From Gp6-AA40 sp035649635 (GTDB taxonomy: Bacteria; Acidobacteriota; Vicinamibacteria; Vicinamibacterales; UBA2999), in the NCBI GenBank assembly GCA_035649635.1, contig DASRJE010000209.1:1-64000 (forward strand): 64,000 nucleotides of DNA, written 5' to 3'. This document shows positions 8,080 through 18,025 of this stretch, piece by piece. The first letter of the stretch is position 1. Every line of letters starts with the position of its first letter. The notes under the pieces are model-generated. The model was given only the letters and a program-made list of their open reading frames with translations. It did not search any database and was not told the DNA's origin. A program made the position numbers and the translations under genes.

Positions 8080-9327
8080 ATGGGCAAGGCACTAGACGGT
8101 GTTCGCGTTCTCGACTTCACTCACGTTCAATCGGGGCCAACCTGCACGCAACTTCTCGCATGGTTGGGGGCCGACGTCATCAAGGTTGAACGCGCCGGCG
8201 AGGGCGACGTCACACGCGGCCAACTGCGCGACATTCCGGGCGTGGACAGCCTGTACTTCACGATGCTCAATGGGAACAAGCGCTCGATCACGATCGACGG
8301 CAAAAACCCGAAGGGGAAAGCCGTCCTCGAAGCGCTCGTGAAGAAATGCGATGTGCTCGTGGAAAACTTCGCCCCAGGCGCGCTCGACCGCATGGGTTTC
8401 TCATGGGAGCGTGTCAATCAGCTCAACCCGCGCATGATTATGGCGTCGGTCAAAGGATTCGGCCCCGGCCCATACGAAGACTGCAAAGTCTACGAGAACA
8501 TCGCGCAGTGTGCCGGCGGCGCAGCATCGACGACCGGCTTCGATGACGGCCCGCCGCTCGTGACCGGTGCGCAGATCGGTGACAGCGGAACTGGTTTGCA
8601 CCTTGCGCTGGGCATCGTGGCGGCCTTGTATCAGCGCAACACCACGGGCCGCGGTCAACGCGTGCTCGCAGCGATGCAGGATGGCGTGCTCAACCTATGC
8701 CGCGTGAAGCTGCGCGATCAGCAGCGGCTCGCCCGGACGCATGTCCTCGAGGAGTACCCGCAATACCCCAACGGCACGTTTGGTGATGCCGCCCCGCGCT
8801 CGGGGAACGCCTCTGGCGGCGGGCAGCCCGGATGGATTCTCAAGTGCAAGGGCTGGGAAACCGATCCCAACGCGTACATCTACTTCATCACTCAGGCTCC
8901 AGTTTGGGACGCCATCTGCAACGTGATCGGCCGTGAGGACTGGTTGACCGATCCGCGGTACGCGACGCCGAAGGCACGGCTGCCGCATCTGTCGGAAATC
9001 TTCGACGGGATCGAGGAGTGGACGAAGACGAAGACCAAGTTCGAGGCGATGGACATCCTGAACCAGCACGACATCCCGTGCGGACCGATTCTCTCCATGA
9101 AAGAGATCGCGGACGAACCGTCGCTGCGCCAGACCGGCACGGTCGTCGAGGTTGACCACCCGACGCGCGGGAAGTACCTCACGGTGGGCAATCCAATCAA
9201 GATGTCTGACAGTCCGGCGGACGTGAGGCGGTCCCCACTCCTCGGCGAACACACGGAAGAAATCCTGGGAGAACTCGGCTTCGGAGCCGATCAGATCGCA
9301 GCTCTGCGCGCCGAAAAAGTCATCTGA
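8080..9327 (+). CDS. frc: Formyl-CoA:oxalate CoA-transferase
   Basis: 415 residues, family III CoA-transferase. It moves CoA from formyl-CoA to oxalate, supplying oxalyl-CoA to Oxc and releasing formate. The N-terminus LDFTHVQSGPTCTQLLAWLG is typical of the family. Asp168 in QIGDSGTG matches the catalytic aspartate (Asp169 of the Oxalobacter enzyme), and GGGQP at 246-250 matches the mobile glycine loop that covers the active site. Length is close to known Frc (428). A GAGAGGGAC ribosome site precedes ATG 8080. Second gene of the operon; the ligase gene starts 26 nt after its stop. Confidence 0.93.
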   Translation: MGKALDGVRVLDFTHVQSGPTCTQLLAWLGADVIKVERAGEGDVTRGQLRDIPGVDSLYFTMLNGNKRSITIDGKNPKGKAVLEALVKKCDVLVENFAPGALDRMGFSWERVNQLNPRMIMASVKGFGPGPYEDCKVYENIAQCAGGAASTTGFDDGPPLVTGAQIGDSGTGLHLALGIVAALYQRNTTGRGQRVLAAMQDGVLNLCRVKLRDQQRLARTHVLEEYPQYPNGTFGDAAPRSGNASGGGQPGWILKCKGWETDPNAYIYFITQAPVWDAICNVIGREDWLTDPRYATPKARLPHLSEIFDGIEEWTKTKTKFEAMDILNQHDIPCGPILSMKEIADEPSLRQTGTVVEVDHPTRGKYLTVGNPIKMSDSPADVRRSPLLGEHTEEILGELGFGADQIAALRAEKVI

Positions 9328-9353
9328 CGCAAACCGAGGCTTTGGGGACGACC

Positions 9354-11495
9354 ATGATCGAAACGATGACCCACAACCGAACCGAAGTCAGACGCGTGCT
9401 GGATGCCGTGAAAGCCGAAGGCCGCACTGCGCTCACCGCACCGGAAGGCAAGCTCCTGTGCGAAGCGTATGGGATTCCCGTCCCCAAGGAAGCCGTGGCG
9501 ACGTCGGCCGTCGACGCGGCGGCGATCGCAACCGCCATGGGCTTTCCGGTGGTGCTCAAGATCGTCTCGCCGGAGATTCTGCACAAGACCGAGGCGGGAG
9601 GCGTGCTGGTTGGCGTGAAAAACGCCGAGGATGTCCAGAAGGGCTTCGACTCTGTCGTTGCCAACGCGAAGAAGTACAACGCGAACGCGAACATTCTCGG
9701 CGTCCAGGTGCAGCAGATGCTCGCTGGCGGCCAGGAGGTGATCGTCGGCGCGGTCACCGATCCCGTGTTCGGCAAGCTGGTCGCCTTCGGTCTCGGCGGC
9801 GTCCTGGTCGAAGTACTCAAGGACGTCACGTTCCGCCTGTCGCCGGCCACCGAGGAAGACGCGTTGTCGATGCTCGATGGCATCGCCGCGGCACAGATTC
9901 TCAAGGGCGTCCGTGGTGCGGATCCCGTTAATCGCGACGCGCTCGCGAAGATGATTCAGAACGTGTCCGAGCTCATCTCCGACTATCCGGAAATCGCGGA
10001 GATGGATCTGAACCCGGTCTTTGCCACCAAGGACGGGGCGGTCGCGGCCGACGTCCGGATGGTCGTCGACTTCTCACCAAAACCCGCGCGGTATCGCCCG
10101 AAGCACGAAGACATCGTGCGCGACATGAACCGCATCATGAAGCCGAAGGCGGTTGCCGTCATCGGCGCCTCGTCAGAGGCCGGCAAGATCGGCAACTCGG
10201 TGATGAAGAACCTGATCAACGGCGGCTACAAGGGCGAGATCTATCCGATCAACCCGTCCGCCGACGAGATCCTGGGACTCAAGGCGTACAAGAGCGTCAA
10301 GGACGTTCCCGGTGACATCGATGTCGCGGTGTTTGCGATTCCCGCAAAGTTCGTCGCAGGGGCAATCGCCGAGTGCGGCGAGAAAAAGATTCCGGGCGCC
10401 GTCCTCATTCCGTCAGGGTTTGCCGAGACCGGCAACGTCGCGGGACAGCAGGAGATCATCGAGGTTGGCCGCAAGCACGGCGTCCGCCTGATGGGTCCGA
10501 ACATCTACGGTTTTTACTACACGTGGAGCAACCTCTGCGCAACGTTCTGCACGGCGTACGACGTCAAGGGCAACGCCGCGCTGTCCTCGCAGTCGGGTGG
10601 CATCGGGATGGCCATCATCGGCTTTTCACGCTCGGCGAAGATGGGCGTCTCGGCCATCGTCGGTTTGGGCAACAAAGCGGATATCGACGAGGACGATCTG
10701 CTGACGTTCTTCGAGCAGGATGACCATACGCAGATCATCGTGCAGCACTGCGAGGACCTGAAAGACGGCCGTGCCTTCGCTGAAGTGGCCAGGCGCGTGT
10801 CGAAGAAGAAGCCGGTCGTCGTGCTCAAAGCCGGACGCACTGCCCTCGGCGCCCGCGCGGCCAGCTCACATACGGGCGCGCTCGCAGGCAACGACAAGAT
10901 CTACGACGATGTGCTGAAACAGTCGGGCGTGATTCGGGCGCGTTCGCTGCGCGAGATGCTCGAATTCGCGCGCGCGCTTCCCATCCTGCCGACGCCCAAG
11001 GGCGACAACATCGTGATCATCACTGGCGCGGGCGGCTCAGGCGTGCTGCTGTCCGATGCGGTGGTAGACAACGGACTGTCGTTGATGAAGATGCCGGCGG
11101 ACCTCGATACGGCGTTCCGCAAGTTCATCCCGCCGTTCGGTGCGTCGGGCAACCCGGTCGACATTACCGGCGGCGAGCCGCCGAAGACCTACCAGAACAC
11201 CGTGCGGCTCGGGCTCGAAGAACCGCGAATCCACTCGCTGATTCTCGGCTACTGGCACACGATCGTCACGCCGCCGATGGTCTTTGCGAAGCTGCTGGCC
11301 GAGATCGTCGAAGAAATGCGGGGAAAGGGTATCGACAAACCCGTTGTCGTGTCGCTGGCAGGGGATGTGGAAGTCGAAGAGGCGTCCGAGTATCTCTTCG
11401 CACACAAGATTCCGGCCTATCCCTATTCGACCGAGATCCCGGTGGACGTGCTCGGCGCCAAATACCGGTGGGCGCGCGGGGCCGGACTGCTCTGA
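9354..11495 (+). CDS. NDP-forming acyl-CoA synthetase (acetate-CoA ligase family)
   Basis: 713 residues. Domain order is ATP-grasp first (about 10-225, with FGKLVAFGLGGVLVEVLKDV), then a CoA-binding Rossmann domain (KAVAVIGASSEAGKIG near 260) and ligase domains with the SSHTGALAG motif that fits the phosphorylated histidine region. Enzymes of this family interconvert an acid, CoA and ATP with acyl-CoA, ADP and phosphate. Its place directly after oxc and frc suggests that it either activates oxalate or recovers ATP from formyl-CoA; the sequence alone does not decide. ATG 9354 preferred (GGGG 7 nt upstream); a TTG at 9342 is also in frame. Confidence 0.85.
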   Translation: MIETMTHNRTEVRRVLDAVKAEGRTALTAPEGKLLCEAYGIPVPKEAVATSAVDAAAIATAMGFPVVLKIVSPEILHKTEAGGVLVGVKNAEDVQKGFDSVVANAKKYNANANILGVQVQQMLAGGQEVIVGAVTDPVFGKLVAFGLGGVLVEVLKDVTFRLSPATEEDALSMLDGIAAAQILKGVRGADPVNRDALAKMIQNVSELISDYPEIAEMDLNPVFATKDGAVAADVRMVVDFSPKPARYRPKHEDIVRDMNRIMKPKAVAVIGASSEAGKIGNSVMKNLINGGYKGEIYPINPSADEILGLKAYKSVKDVPGDIDVAVFAIPAKFVAGAIAECGEKKIPGAVLIPSGFAETGNVAGQQEIIEVGRKHGVRLMGPNIYGFYYTWSNLCATFCTAYDVKGNAALSSQSGGIGMAIIGFSRSAKMGVSAIVGLGNKADIDEDDLLTFFEQDDHTQIIVQHCEDLKDGRAFAEVARRVSKKKPVVVLKAGRTALGARAASSHTGALAGNDKIYDDVLKQSGVIRARSLREMLEFARALPILPTPKGDNIVIITGAGGSGVLLSDAVVDNGLSLMKMPADLDTAFRKFIPPFGASGNPVDITGGEPPKTYQNTVRLGLEEPRIHSLILGYWHTIVTPPMVFAKLLAEIVEEMRGKGIDKPVVVSLAGDVEVEEASEYLFAHKIPAYPYSTEIPVDVLGAKYRWARGAGLL

Positions 11496-11499
11496 GGTC

Positions 11500-11559
11500 G
11501 CGCAGGCTCAAGCCTGCGCCAATACGACTGAACGCCAGCTAGCGCGTGCCTAGCTGGCG
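11500..11559. terminator. Convergent double hairpin after the oxalate operon
   Basis: Two palindromes: GCGCAGGCTCAAGCCTGCGC at 11500-11519, and CGCCAGCTA / TAGCTGGCG at 11533-11559 with a 9-nt loop. The second overlaps the stop codon of the M16 gene coming from the other strand. Position suggests a two-way terminator. Confidence 0.5.
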
Positions 11560-14337
11560 GCCGTCGGCATCGAGCCGGGTAACCTCGCCTAGATTGAGCT
11601 CGCGAATACCCGCCTCGACCTTCGCCAAGTCACCCACCACCACCCACACCACGTCGTCCGGGCGGATGAACTTGCGGGCGGCTGCGGCGAGGTCGCCTTC
11701 CGAGAGCGTGCGAACCCGGCGTGCGTAGGTCGAGAAGTAATCGTCAGGGTAGCGGTAGTTGAGTAACTGGATCGCCGCGGTTTCGAGCGCAGCCAGGGTG
11801 GCCCAGCGCCCCGGCAACCCGAGGGTCTGCATCCGCATGATGCTGTCGAATTCGTCGCCGGCGATTGGCCGCGCGCCGGCGATGTCGCGCAGCTCCTTGA
11901 TTACTTCGTGGACGCTTTCCTTGGTCTTATCCGTCTGGACCGGCGCAAGCACGATGAACGGGCGCTGGCCCCGCGCGTCGTTCAACACTCCTTGAGTGCC
12001 GTAGCTCCAACTCTTGTCGAGCCGCAGATTGCGATTCAGCCGCGAGGTGGCGATGCCGCCGAAATTGCGCATGACGGTATCGATCGCAAGATCTTCCGGC
12101 TGCCCTCCGGTCTCGGAGACATGCGCCGCAACGATCACCGACTGCGGAGCGCCGGGCTGATCGATCAGGTAGACGCGGCGGCCTCCGCCAGGAGCGACCG
12201 GGGGCACGTTCTTTGCCGGCGGCTGCCCCTGCCGCCACGTGCTGAACGCGCGCTCGAGCTCCGGCAGCAGCGTCGCCATGGTCACGTCACCGGCGACGAT
12301 TAAGGTCGAGTTGTTTGGGTGGAACCAGGCCCGATGCCAGGCGGCGAGATCGTCGCGAACGATCGCCGACACCGTCTGCTCGAAGCCCGTTCCCGACAGT
12401 GGCTTCCCGTACGCGTGCGCCGAGCCGTAAATGAGCGCAGGGACCACGCGAACCGCGGCGTTCACCGGCGTCGCCTTTTCTTGGGCGATACGCGCCAGCC
12501 GCTGCTTCTTGGCGAGCTCCACCATCGGCGCGGGGAACGCCGGATTGAGGACGACGTCGGCGTAAATGGCCAGGGACGGGCGGAGGTTGGCCGGCAGCGC
12601 CCGCAGCCGTACAAAGGAGAGATCCAGCGAACTGCCGGTTGTCACCTGCGCTCCGATGGCGTCGAGTTCGTCCGCGATGCGGAACGTGTCGCGGCTCGTC
12701 GTACCGTCGTCGAGCAACTCGAGTGCGAGCGACGCGGCGCCCGCCTTCTCCGTCGAATCGGTGGCGTATCCAGCGTCGATGGCGAGCGTCAAGTTGACGA
12801 GCGGCGAGGAGTGTCGCTCGAGCAGGAGGACATTCACGCCGTTCGAAAGGCGCGCGCGCTGCACCTGCGCGAACTGAACGTCGGGTGGATCGCCGAGCTC
12901 CGGCAGGATCGTGCGATCGAGCGTCGTCTGGCCAGGTGACAGCGACGGGAACGGGGTGGCGACGAGCGTGTAGTGCGGCGCGTTCAGCCACTTCTGGCCG
13001 GCGGCGCGAACCTGCGCGGCCGTCGCGGTGCCGACGTGCTCGAGCCGATCGAGGTATCCGGTGCTGGATCCGTACAGCGTCTGGCTCTGCGCGAGCACGT
13101 CGGAGCGGCCGCCGAAGCCGCCGAGCCGCTCGGCGTTGCGGGCGAACAGCGAGAGGATGCGGCTGCGCGCGCGCTGCAGCTCGTCGGCCGTGGGCCCTTG
13201 CTGCAGCAGGTCGTTGATCGCGGTGTCCATCTGTTGCTCGACGCGCCCCGGATCGACGCCCGGCTTCACGTCGGCGGTGACGACCACCAGGCTGGCCACC
13301 TCGCTCGGGTAGACGGTCGCAGTGACGACAGTGGCGAGGTCCTGCTCGTAGACCAGGCGGCGGTCGAGCCGCGCGCTGCGCGAGCCGCTCAGCACGCTGG
13401 CGAACAGTTCGAGCGACGGGATCTCGGCGTCGGCGAAGGCGGGCGCGTGATACGCGCGGTAGATACGCGTCTGCGGGACGCGATCCTCCATCACCTCGCG
13501 GATGTTCCAGTCGAGCCGCGGCACCCAGGCGCGGGCGCGCGTGATCGGCTGGCCACCCGGGATGCCATTGAAGTACTTGCGCACGAGTTCGAGCGCGCGC
13601 TCAGGTGTGATGTCGCCCGCCAGCGAGAGCACGCAGTTGCTCGGACCGTAATACGCGGTGTACCAGTCCTTGACGTCCTGCAGCGTTGCCGCGTTGAGGT
13701 CGTCCATGCTGCCGATTGTCGGCCAACTGTACGGATGATGCGTGGGATACATCCGCTCGACCATCGTGTCGAAGACGCGGCCGTACGGCTGGTTCTCGCC
13801 CTGGCGCTTCTCGTTCTGCACCACGCCGCGCTCGCGAATCAACATTGCCTCGTTGATCTGCGCGGCGAGGAATCCCATGCGATCCGCCTCGAGGTACAGC
13901 GTGCGCTCGAGCGCGGAGACCGGCACGTCCTCGAAAAAGTTGGTGCGGTCGGTGTCGGTCGTGCCGTTACGGTTGTTGGCGCCGAGGTCGTCCATCGCCT
14001 CGCGGAAGCCCCGCGGGTAGTGCTGCGAGCCGTTGAAGAAGAAGTGCTCGAAGAGATGCGCGAAACCGGTCTTGCCCCGTTTTTCGTTGCGCGAGCCGAC
14101 GTGGTACCACAGATTCACCGCGACCACCGGAACCGAGCGATCTTCGTGAACGATCAGCGTCAGCCCGTTGTCCAGCGTGAATACGCGGTGCGGGATCTCG
14201 AATGGCCGTCGATCGAAGGCGGGCCGTGCTGATGCATTCTGGGCCGGCGCCGGGGCGGCGGGACTCTGCGCCTGCTGGCCGGACACCGCGGCGGCTGCCG
14301 CGGCAAGCAAGACGGTCACCGTAACAACTCGGCGCAT
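11539..14337 (-). CDS. Secreted M16 (pitrilysin-type) zinc peptidase
   Basis: 932 residues with a signal peptide (MRRVVTVTVLLAAAAAAVSG). The inverted zinc motif HLFEH is at 94-98: His94 and His98 bind zinc, Glu97 is catalytic, and a downstream RERGVVQNEK segment supplies the third ligand. It holds two tandem M16 units; the second (from about 490) lacks an HxxEH and is the usual inactive half. Such single-chain periplasmic proteins degrade peptides. Start ATG 14337 has a strong AGGAGGA site; the frame is open further upstream but that part overlaps a palindromic repeat and has no ribosome site. Gene neighbours on either side appear unrelated. Confidence 0.92.
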   Translation of the reverse strand: MRRVVTVTVLLAAAAAAVSGQQAQSPAAPAPAQNASARPAFDRRPFEIPHRVFTLDNGLTLIVHEDRSVPVVAVNLWYHVGSRNEKRGKTGFAHLFEHFFFNGSQHYPRGFREAMDDLGANNRNGTTDTDRTNFFEDVPVSALERTLYLEADRMGFLAAQINEAMLIRERGVVQNEKRQGENQPYGRVFDTMVERMYPTHHPYSWPTIGSMDDLNAATLQDVKDWYTAYYGPSNCVLSLAGDITPERALELVRKYFNGIPGGQPITRARAWVPRLDWNIREVMEDRVPQTRIYRAYHAPAFADAEIPSLELFASVLSGSRSARLDRRLVYEQDLATVVTATVYPSEVASLVVVTADVKPGVDPGRVEQQMDTAINDLLQQGPTADELQRARSRILSLFARNAERLGGFGGRSDVLAQSQTLYGSSTGYLDRLEHVGTATAAQVRAAGQKWLNAPHYTLVATPFPSLSPGQTTLDRTILPELGDPPDVQFAQVQRARLSNGVNVLLLERHSSPLVNLTLAIDAGYATDSTEKAGAASLALELLDDGTTSRDTFRIADELDAIGAQVTTGSSLDLSFVRLRALPANLRPSLAIYADVVLNPAFPAPMVELAKKQRLARIAQEKATPVNAAVRVVPALIYGSAHAYGKPLSGTGFEQTVSAIVRDDLAAWHRAWFHPNNSTLIVAGDVTMATLLPELERAFSTWRQGQPPAKNVPPVAPGGGRRVYLIDQPGAPQSVIVAAHVSETGGQPEDLAIDTVMRNFGGIATSRLNRNLRLDKSWSYGTQGVLNDARGQRPFIVLAPVQTDKTKESVHEVIKELRDIAGARPIAGDEFDSIMRMQTLGLPGRWATLAALETAAIQLLNYRYPDDYFSTYARRVRTLSEGDLAAAARKFIRPDDVVWVVVGDLAKVEAGIRELNLGEVTRLDADGRQLGTR

Positions 14338-14402
14338 TATTCCTCCTGGCACGCGCCGATCGTAGCACTCAGGCACGAAGAAGACGGGCTCGTTGTCTAT
14401 CT

Positions 14403-14420
14403 GCGGGTCTTCAGACCCGC
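14403..14420. repeat. GGGTCTnnAGACCC palindrome
   Basis: GCGGGTCT-TC-AGACCCGC, one of three related palindromes in the window (others at 25589-25610 and 25631-25650). It lies in the gap between the M16 gene and the wHTH-propeller gene. Confidence 0.55.
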
Positions 14421-14475
14421 CTAACAGCCGACGGCGCTCGTCAACGAAGCCTTTGTCAAGCTGTTTCAAAATATC

Positions 14476-16659
14476 TCATCGAAAGTTGTCGAGCCGCATG
14501 AGGTCAGTGTCGAACCGTTCTATCTTCGTCGTCAACGCCCAGCGTCCGTCCGGAGACACCGACATGAGCGTATAGATCGTCGGTATTCGAAACCCTAGCC
14601 GGCCCAACCGGGTAACCCGTTGATCGCTGAAACGGTACATCTCAATCGCATCGAAGTCCGCCTCGCGGGTGACGAAGATAATTCCGGTGTCCGTGACCGA
14701 CCACAGAAACGCCCAAACGCGCTCGAGCACCGGTTCCTCGTGTCCGCCGGCGAGCGGCACGCGCATCAGCCTGGCGACCGACATCGGCGCGCCTCCCGGA
14801 CTCCGGTCGAGATAATAGAGGAAGCGGCCGTCGGGAGATACCCGCGGCTCGAAGCCGCCGTTGCGTGTCACTCGAACGGGTGTGCCCCCTTCCACAGAGA
14901 CCCGCCAGATGTCCGGAACTGCTCCAGCACGTGTTGACGCGAAGTAGATCCATTGCCCATCGCGAGACCACGCTGGCAATCCGTCTATTGAAGGCTCGGT
15001 GGTCAGACGGCGCAGATGTCCTCCATCTGCTCCGACGAGATAGACATCGCTATTGCCGTCGATGGTTGCGTCGAACGCGATCGTTGTGCCGTCCGGCGAC
15101 CATTCACTGATCGACATATCAGCAGCGCCCTGTGTCGTCACCTGCTGAAGTCCGCTCCCATCGCGTTGAGCGACCCAGATCTCCGAGGCCCCAGAGCGGA
15201 GCGATGCGAACGCAATCCGGTTTCCGTCTGGTGAGAATCGGGCCGAACCCTCGATGCGAGTCGAGTTCAAAACGGCCGGCGACTCGAACGTGTCATTCAC
15301 AAGAGGCGCCTCGAGATCCGTCAGATGAAGGTCGATGTCGCGTGTGATCGTTTGAAACGCAAGACGCGCCGGCTGCCCGGGCCTGGGCCGCGAGATCGAC
15401 GGACGCAGGGCCGCCGCCGGGATGTCGGCAATCGGTGATCCTCGAGCCAGCGTCGTGCTATTTACGAGGATTCGCCACAGCCGACTGGCTGCCGGCTCGT
15501 TCACCGAGTAGACAATCTCTCGACCATCGGGTGTCCACGACAACCCGTCGATGCTGGCGTTCCAGTTCGAGAGCCGCCGCGGTTGGCCCCCCGCCATGGG
15601 TACGACGTACAGGTCCGCGATTCCTCTCTTCTCGTAGCGAATGAACGCCAGCGTGCTGCCATCTGGTGAGACTTCAAACCGCCAGTCTCCAGCGCCAACA
15701 GGGGCCTGCGTCAGCTGCCGACGCTCGAGCGTGTCGAGGAACACCTGATAGATGCCAAATGGACCTTCTTTCCCTTCACGGTCACGGACGAGAACCGACT
15801 TCGAGTCACCAGCCCACGCGACCTGATTGCCGGAAGCCGATACTCGGCGCTCGGCTCCGCCGAGTTGCGACATCGTAAATACGCCTTGTCCACTTCGGAC
15901 GAAGGCGATGGCGTGTCCATCGGGGGACCACGCAGGGTTGATCTCCGAGCTGGGAGTTTCCGTCAATCGTCGAAGCGCTTCGCTCTCGACGGCTTTCACG
16001 TAGATATCCGTCTGGGCGTCATCATCGGCATTCCCCGACCACGAAAAAGCGACAAGGTTGCCGTCCGGCGACAACGCCGGTGGTCCCTCCTCGCCTGGGT
16101 ACGAAGCGAGGGGAAGTAACTCGACTGGAGCGTAAGCCGGCGTGCGAAGTGAGCGCCACATAAGCACTGCGGCAACCAAGGCTGCGACCACTGCGAGAGC
16201 ACCGATAGACATCCTCGTGCGGCTGAGATCGGGTATGCCCGATGGCGCCTGCGGTTCCGGGAGAACAACTGGAGGAACGGCGTGTGCGGACGCAATGGAA
16301 TTCGCTTCGAAGAGCGGCACGTAGCTGCCCTTCGGCAGCGAGATCACGACCGGCTCGGATCGGCCATCGTAATACTCGCGAAGTTTGTCGCGGAGACGCC
16401 TCGCGTCCACGCGAACCACGGGATCGGTACCGCCGTCGAAATCCGTTCCCTTTCCGTACAACTCGTGGGCGAGCACCGACTCTTTGATCGAATGGCCGTG
16501 CCCGGTCAGCTGTTGTTCGACGATGAACGCGAGGAAACGTCGCAGCTGCTGGGATCGCGAGAAGACCTCGCTGGCAAGGACGCGTTCGAGCTGGGCGCGG
16601 ACGACAGCATCCGGCAGTTCGCTTCGCGCTCGGGCAGCTTCGTTAATCTCCGAGGGCAT
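14476..16659 (-). CDS. wHTH membrane regulator with TolB-like beta-propeller
   Basis: 727 residues. Residues 15-115 form the helix-turn-helix type seen in acidobacterial and proteobacterial sensors (RRFLAFIVEQQ, ELYGKG, DPVVRVDARRLRDKLREYY, ISLPKGSYVP). One transmembrane segment follows (about 151-168). The remainder is a periplasmic WD40/PD40 propeller with repeated SPDG motifs such as ALSPDGNLVAFSW and WSPDGHAIAFV. The layout resembles a one-component membrane regulator that could bind DNA inside and a ligand outside; target genes are unknown. ATG 16659 is chosen because the fold begins just after it; the ribosome site is weak. It is divergent from the cytochrome gene at 16804, which may be a target. 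Confidence 0.85.
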   Translation of the reverse strand: MPSEINEAARARSELPDAVVRAQLERVLASEVFSRSQQLRRFLAFIVEQQLTGHGHSIKESVLAHELYGKGTDFDGGTDPVVRVDARRLRDKLREYYDGRSEPVVISLPKGSYVPLFEANSIASAHAVPPVVLPEPQAPSGIPDLSRTRMSIGALAVVAALVAAVLMWRSLRTPAYAPVELLPLASYPGEEGPPALSPDGNLVAFSWSGNADDDAQTDIYVKAVESEALRRLTETPSSEINPAWSPDGHAIAFVRSGQGVFTMSQLGGAERRVSASGNQVAWAGDSKSVLVRDREGKEGPFGIYQVFLDTLERRQLTQAPVGAGDWRFEVSPDGSTLAFIRYEKRGIADLYVVPMAGGQPRRLSNWNASIDGLSWTPDGREIVYSVNEPAASRLWRILVNSTTLARGSPIADIPAAALRPSISRPRPGQPARLAFQTITRDIDLHLTDLEAPLVNDTFESPAVLNSTRIEGSARFSPDGNRIAFASLRSGASEIWVAQRDGSGLQQVTTQGAADMSISEWSPDGTTIAFDATIDGNSDVYLVGADGGHLRRLTTEPSIDGLPAWSRDGQWIYFASTRAGAVPDIWRVSVEGGTPVRVTRNGGFEPRVSPDGRFLYYLDRSPGGAPMSVARLMRVPLAGGHEEPVLERVWAFLWSVTDTGIIFVTREADFDAIEMYRFSDQRVTRLGRLGFRIPTIYTLMSVSPDGRWALTTKIERFDTDLMRLDNFR

Positions 16660-16803
16660 CAGGCGCTCCGTCCGAATGGACCGGAGTGTACACGGTGTTC
16701 GTGAACACTTCAGCACTCCGTTTCCGGGGGTAGAACACTGTAAAGATCTGGCGCCTCCCAACGACGTGCCCCAGAGTTCGACGCGGCATCAAGGAGGAAC
16801 TCC

Positions 16804-18021
16804 ATGGCTCGAACCTCACGTCGGCTTGGCGTGTTAGGCGTCACGATAGCGCTCGCGCTCAGCAGTAGCAGCCACTCAATCTTCTCAATGGGGCTCGGTC
16901 AAGACGGGCTTTTTAAGCTCGACGGTAAGAAGCTATTCGAAAAGGAGACGTTCGGCGGTAATGGGCGTACGTGCAGCACGTGTCACAACAAGGAGAGCGG
17001 CACCCTCACCTTGGACGACGTGCAGCGGATCATCGACAAAAGGGACCCCGACAAGTTCCTGGTTGACGACGCGCTGGACGATGACGGAGTTAACACCACG
17101 CGCGTCCAGGCACATGGAACAATCCGTATGACGATCCCGCTGCCGCCATGGCTCTCAATGGCAGATGATCCGGGCGCGACGCACGCAACGGTTTTTCGCG
17201 GCATTCCGTCGACCCGCAACACGCCGGCGCTCGACCCGATTCTGCTCTACGACGGACGCTCGCCGACGCTGCAGGATCAAGCACTCGGAGCCATCCACGA
17301 CCACAATAAGAACACTGTCGAGCCGACGGCCGCGGAGCTCGATGCCATCGCAGAATTCCAGCGGACCGCCCCGCACTTCTTCTCCTCGCCTGCGCTCCGC
17401 AAGTTCGCTGCTACTGGAGCGCCCCCTGAGCTGCCTCCTGGAATCACGCCGGCCGAAAAACGTGGACGCACGTTCCTCGTCGACGCGCCATTCAACCCTC
17501 CCTCGAAGAAGGGCATCTGCGCGCTATGTCATAGCGGTCCGATGCTGAATACGATCAACCAGGCGCATTCGAACTTTGCCGGCGGCCGCCCGCGCCCGGG
17601 GGTTCGCTTCTTCAACATCGGTGTGAACATCGTCAATACGCCCAACAATCCGATACGAACGTGGATCATCAACGACGGTGTGAACCCCGCGGTGACGGTC
17701 CAGTCGCCCGATCTCGGGATCCTCTTGCATCCCACGCTCGACCTGGGCCCCAGCCATCCTCCGCTGCCGCCGCCATCCGTCATTCCGCGCGTTGTCTTTG
17801 CGGAGAATTTCAAGATCCCGACACTCTGGGGTGTCAAGGACACAGCACCGTACTTTCACGACAACGGTGCCAAGACGCTCCGCGACGCCGTTGCTCATTA
17901 CCAACGGTTCTTCAACTTCAAGGAAGCACAGGACCCGGTCGGTTCGGCCAGCCTGGGCGGGTTCATCACGCTGACAGATGACGACGTTGACGACATCGTC
18001 GCGTACCTGAAGCTTCTGTGA
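16804..18021 (+). CDS. Di-heme cytochrome c peroxidase / MauG-like protein
   Basis: 405 residues with an N-terminal signal segment (about 8-30) and two heme c sites, CSTCH (57-61) and CALCH (239-243), the spacing of the CcpA/MauG family. The C-terminus TLWGVKDTAPYFHDNGAKTL is the typical 'TAPYFHDG' region of these enzymes. Canonical members reduce H2O2 with electrons from small cytochromes; MauG-like members oxidise other substrates. The unusually long linker between the heme domains and the SRNTP-like STRNTPAL motif fit the family. A strong AAGGAGGAA site precedes ATG 16804. Periplasmic. Confidence 0.9.
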   Translation: MARTSRRLGVLGVTIALALSSSSHSIFSMGLGQDGLFKLDGKKLFEKETFGGNGRTCSTCHNKESGTLTLDDVQRIIDKRDPDKFLVDDALDDDGVNTTRVQAHGTIRMTIPLPPWLSMADDPGATHATVFRGIPSTRNTPALDPILLYDGRSPTLQDQALGAIHDHNKNTVEPTAAELDAIAEFQRTAPHFFSSPALRKFAATGAPPELPPGITPAEKRGRTFLVDAPFNPPSKKGICALCHSGPMLNTINQAHSNFAGGRPRPGVRFFNIGVNIVNTPNNPIRTWIINDGVNPAVTVQSPDLGILLHPTLDLGPSHPPLPPPSVIPRVVFAENFKIPTLWGVKDTAPYFHDNGAKTLRDAVAHYQRFFNFKEAQDPVGSASLGGFITLTDDDVDDIVAYLKLL

Positions 18022-18025
18022 CCAA

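Noticed and set aside
12973..14232. Long open frame on the plus strand opposite the M16 peptidase (419 codons)
   Set aside because: Arg/Ala/His-rich translation without domains, antisense to a clear gene; a GC-rich shadow frame.
16804..18021. Methylamine utilisation locus (MauG)
   Set aside because: Two heme motifs fit the family, but no mau genes are near, so only the broad family name is used.
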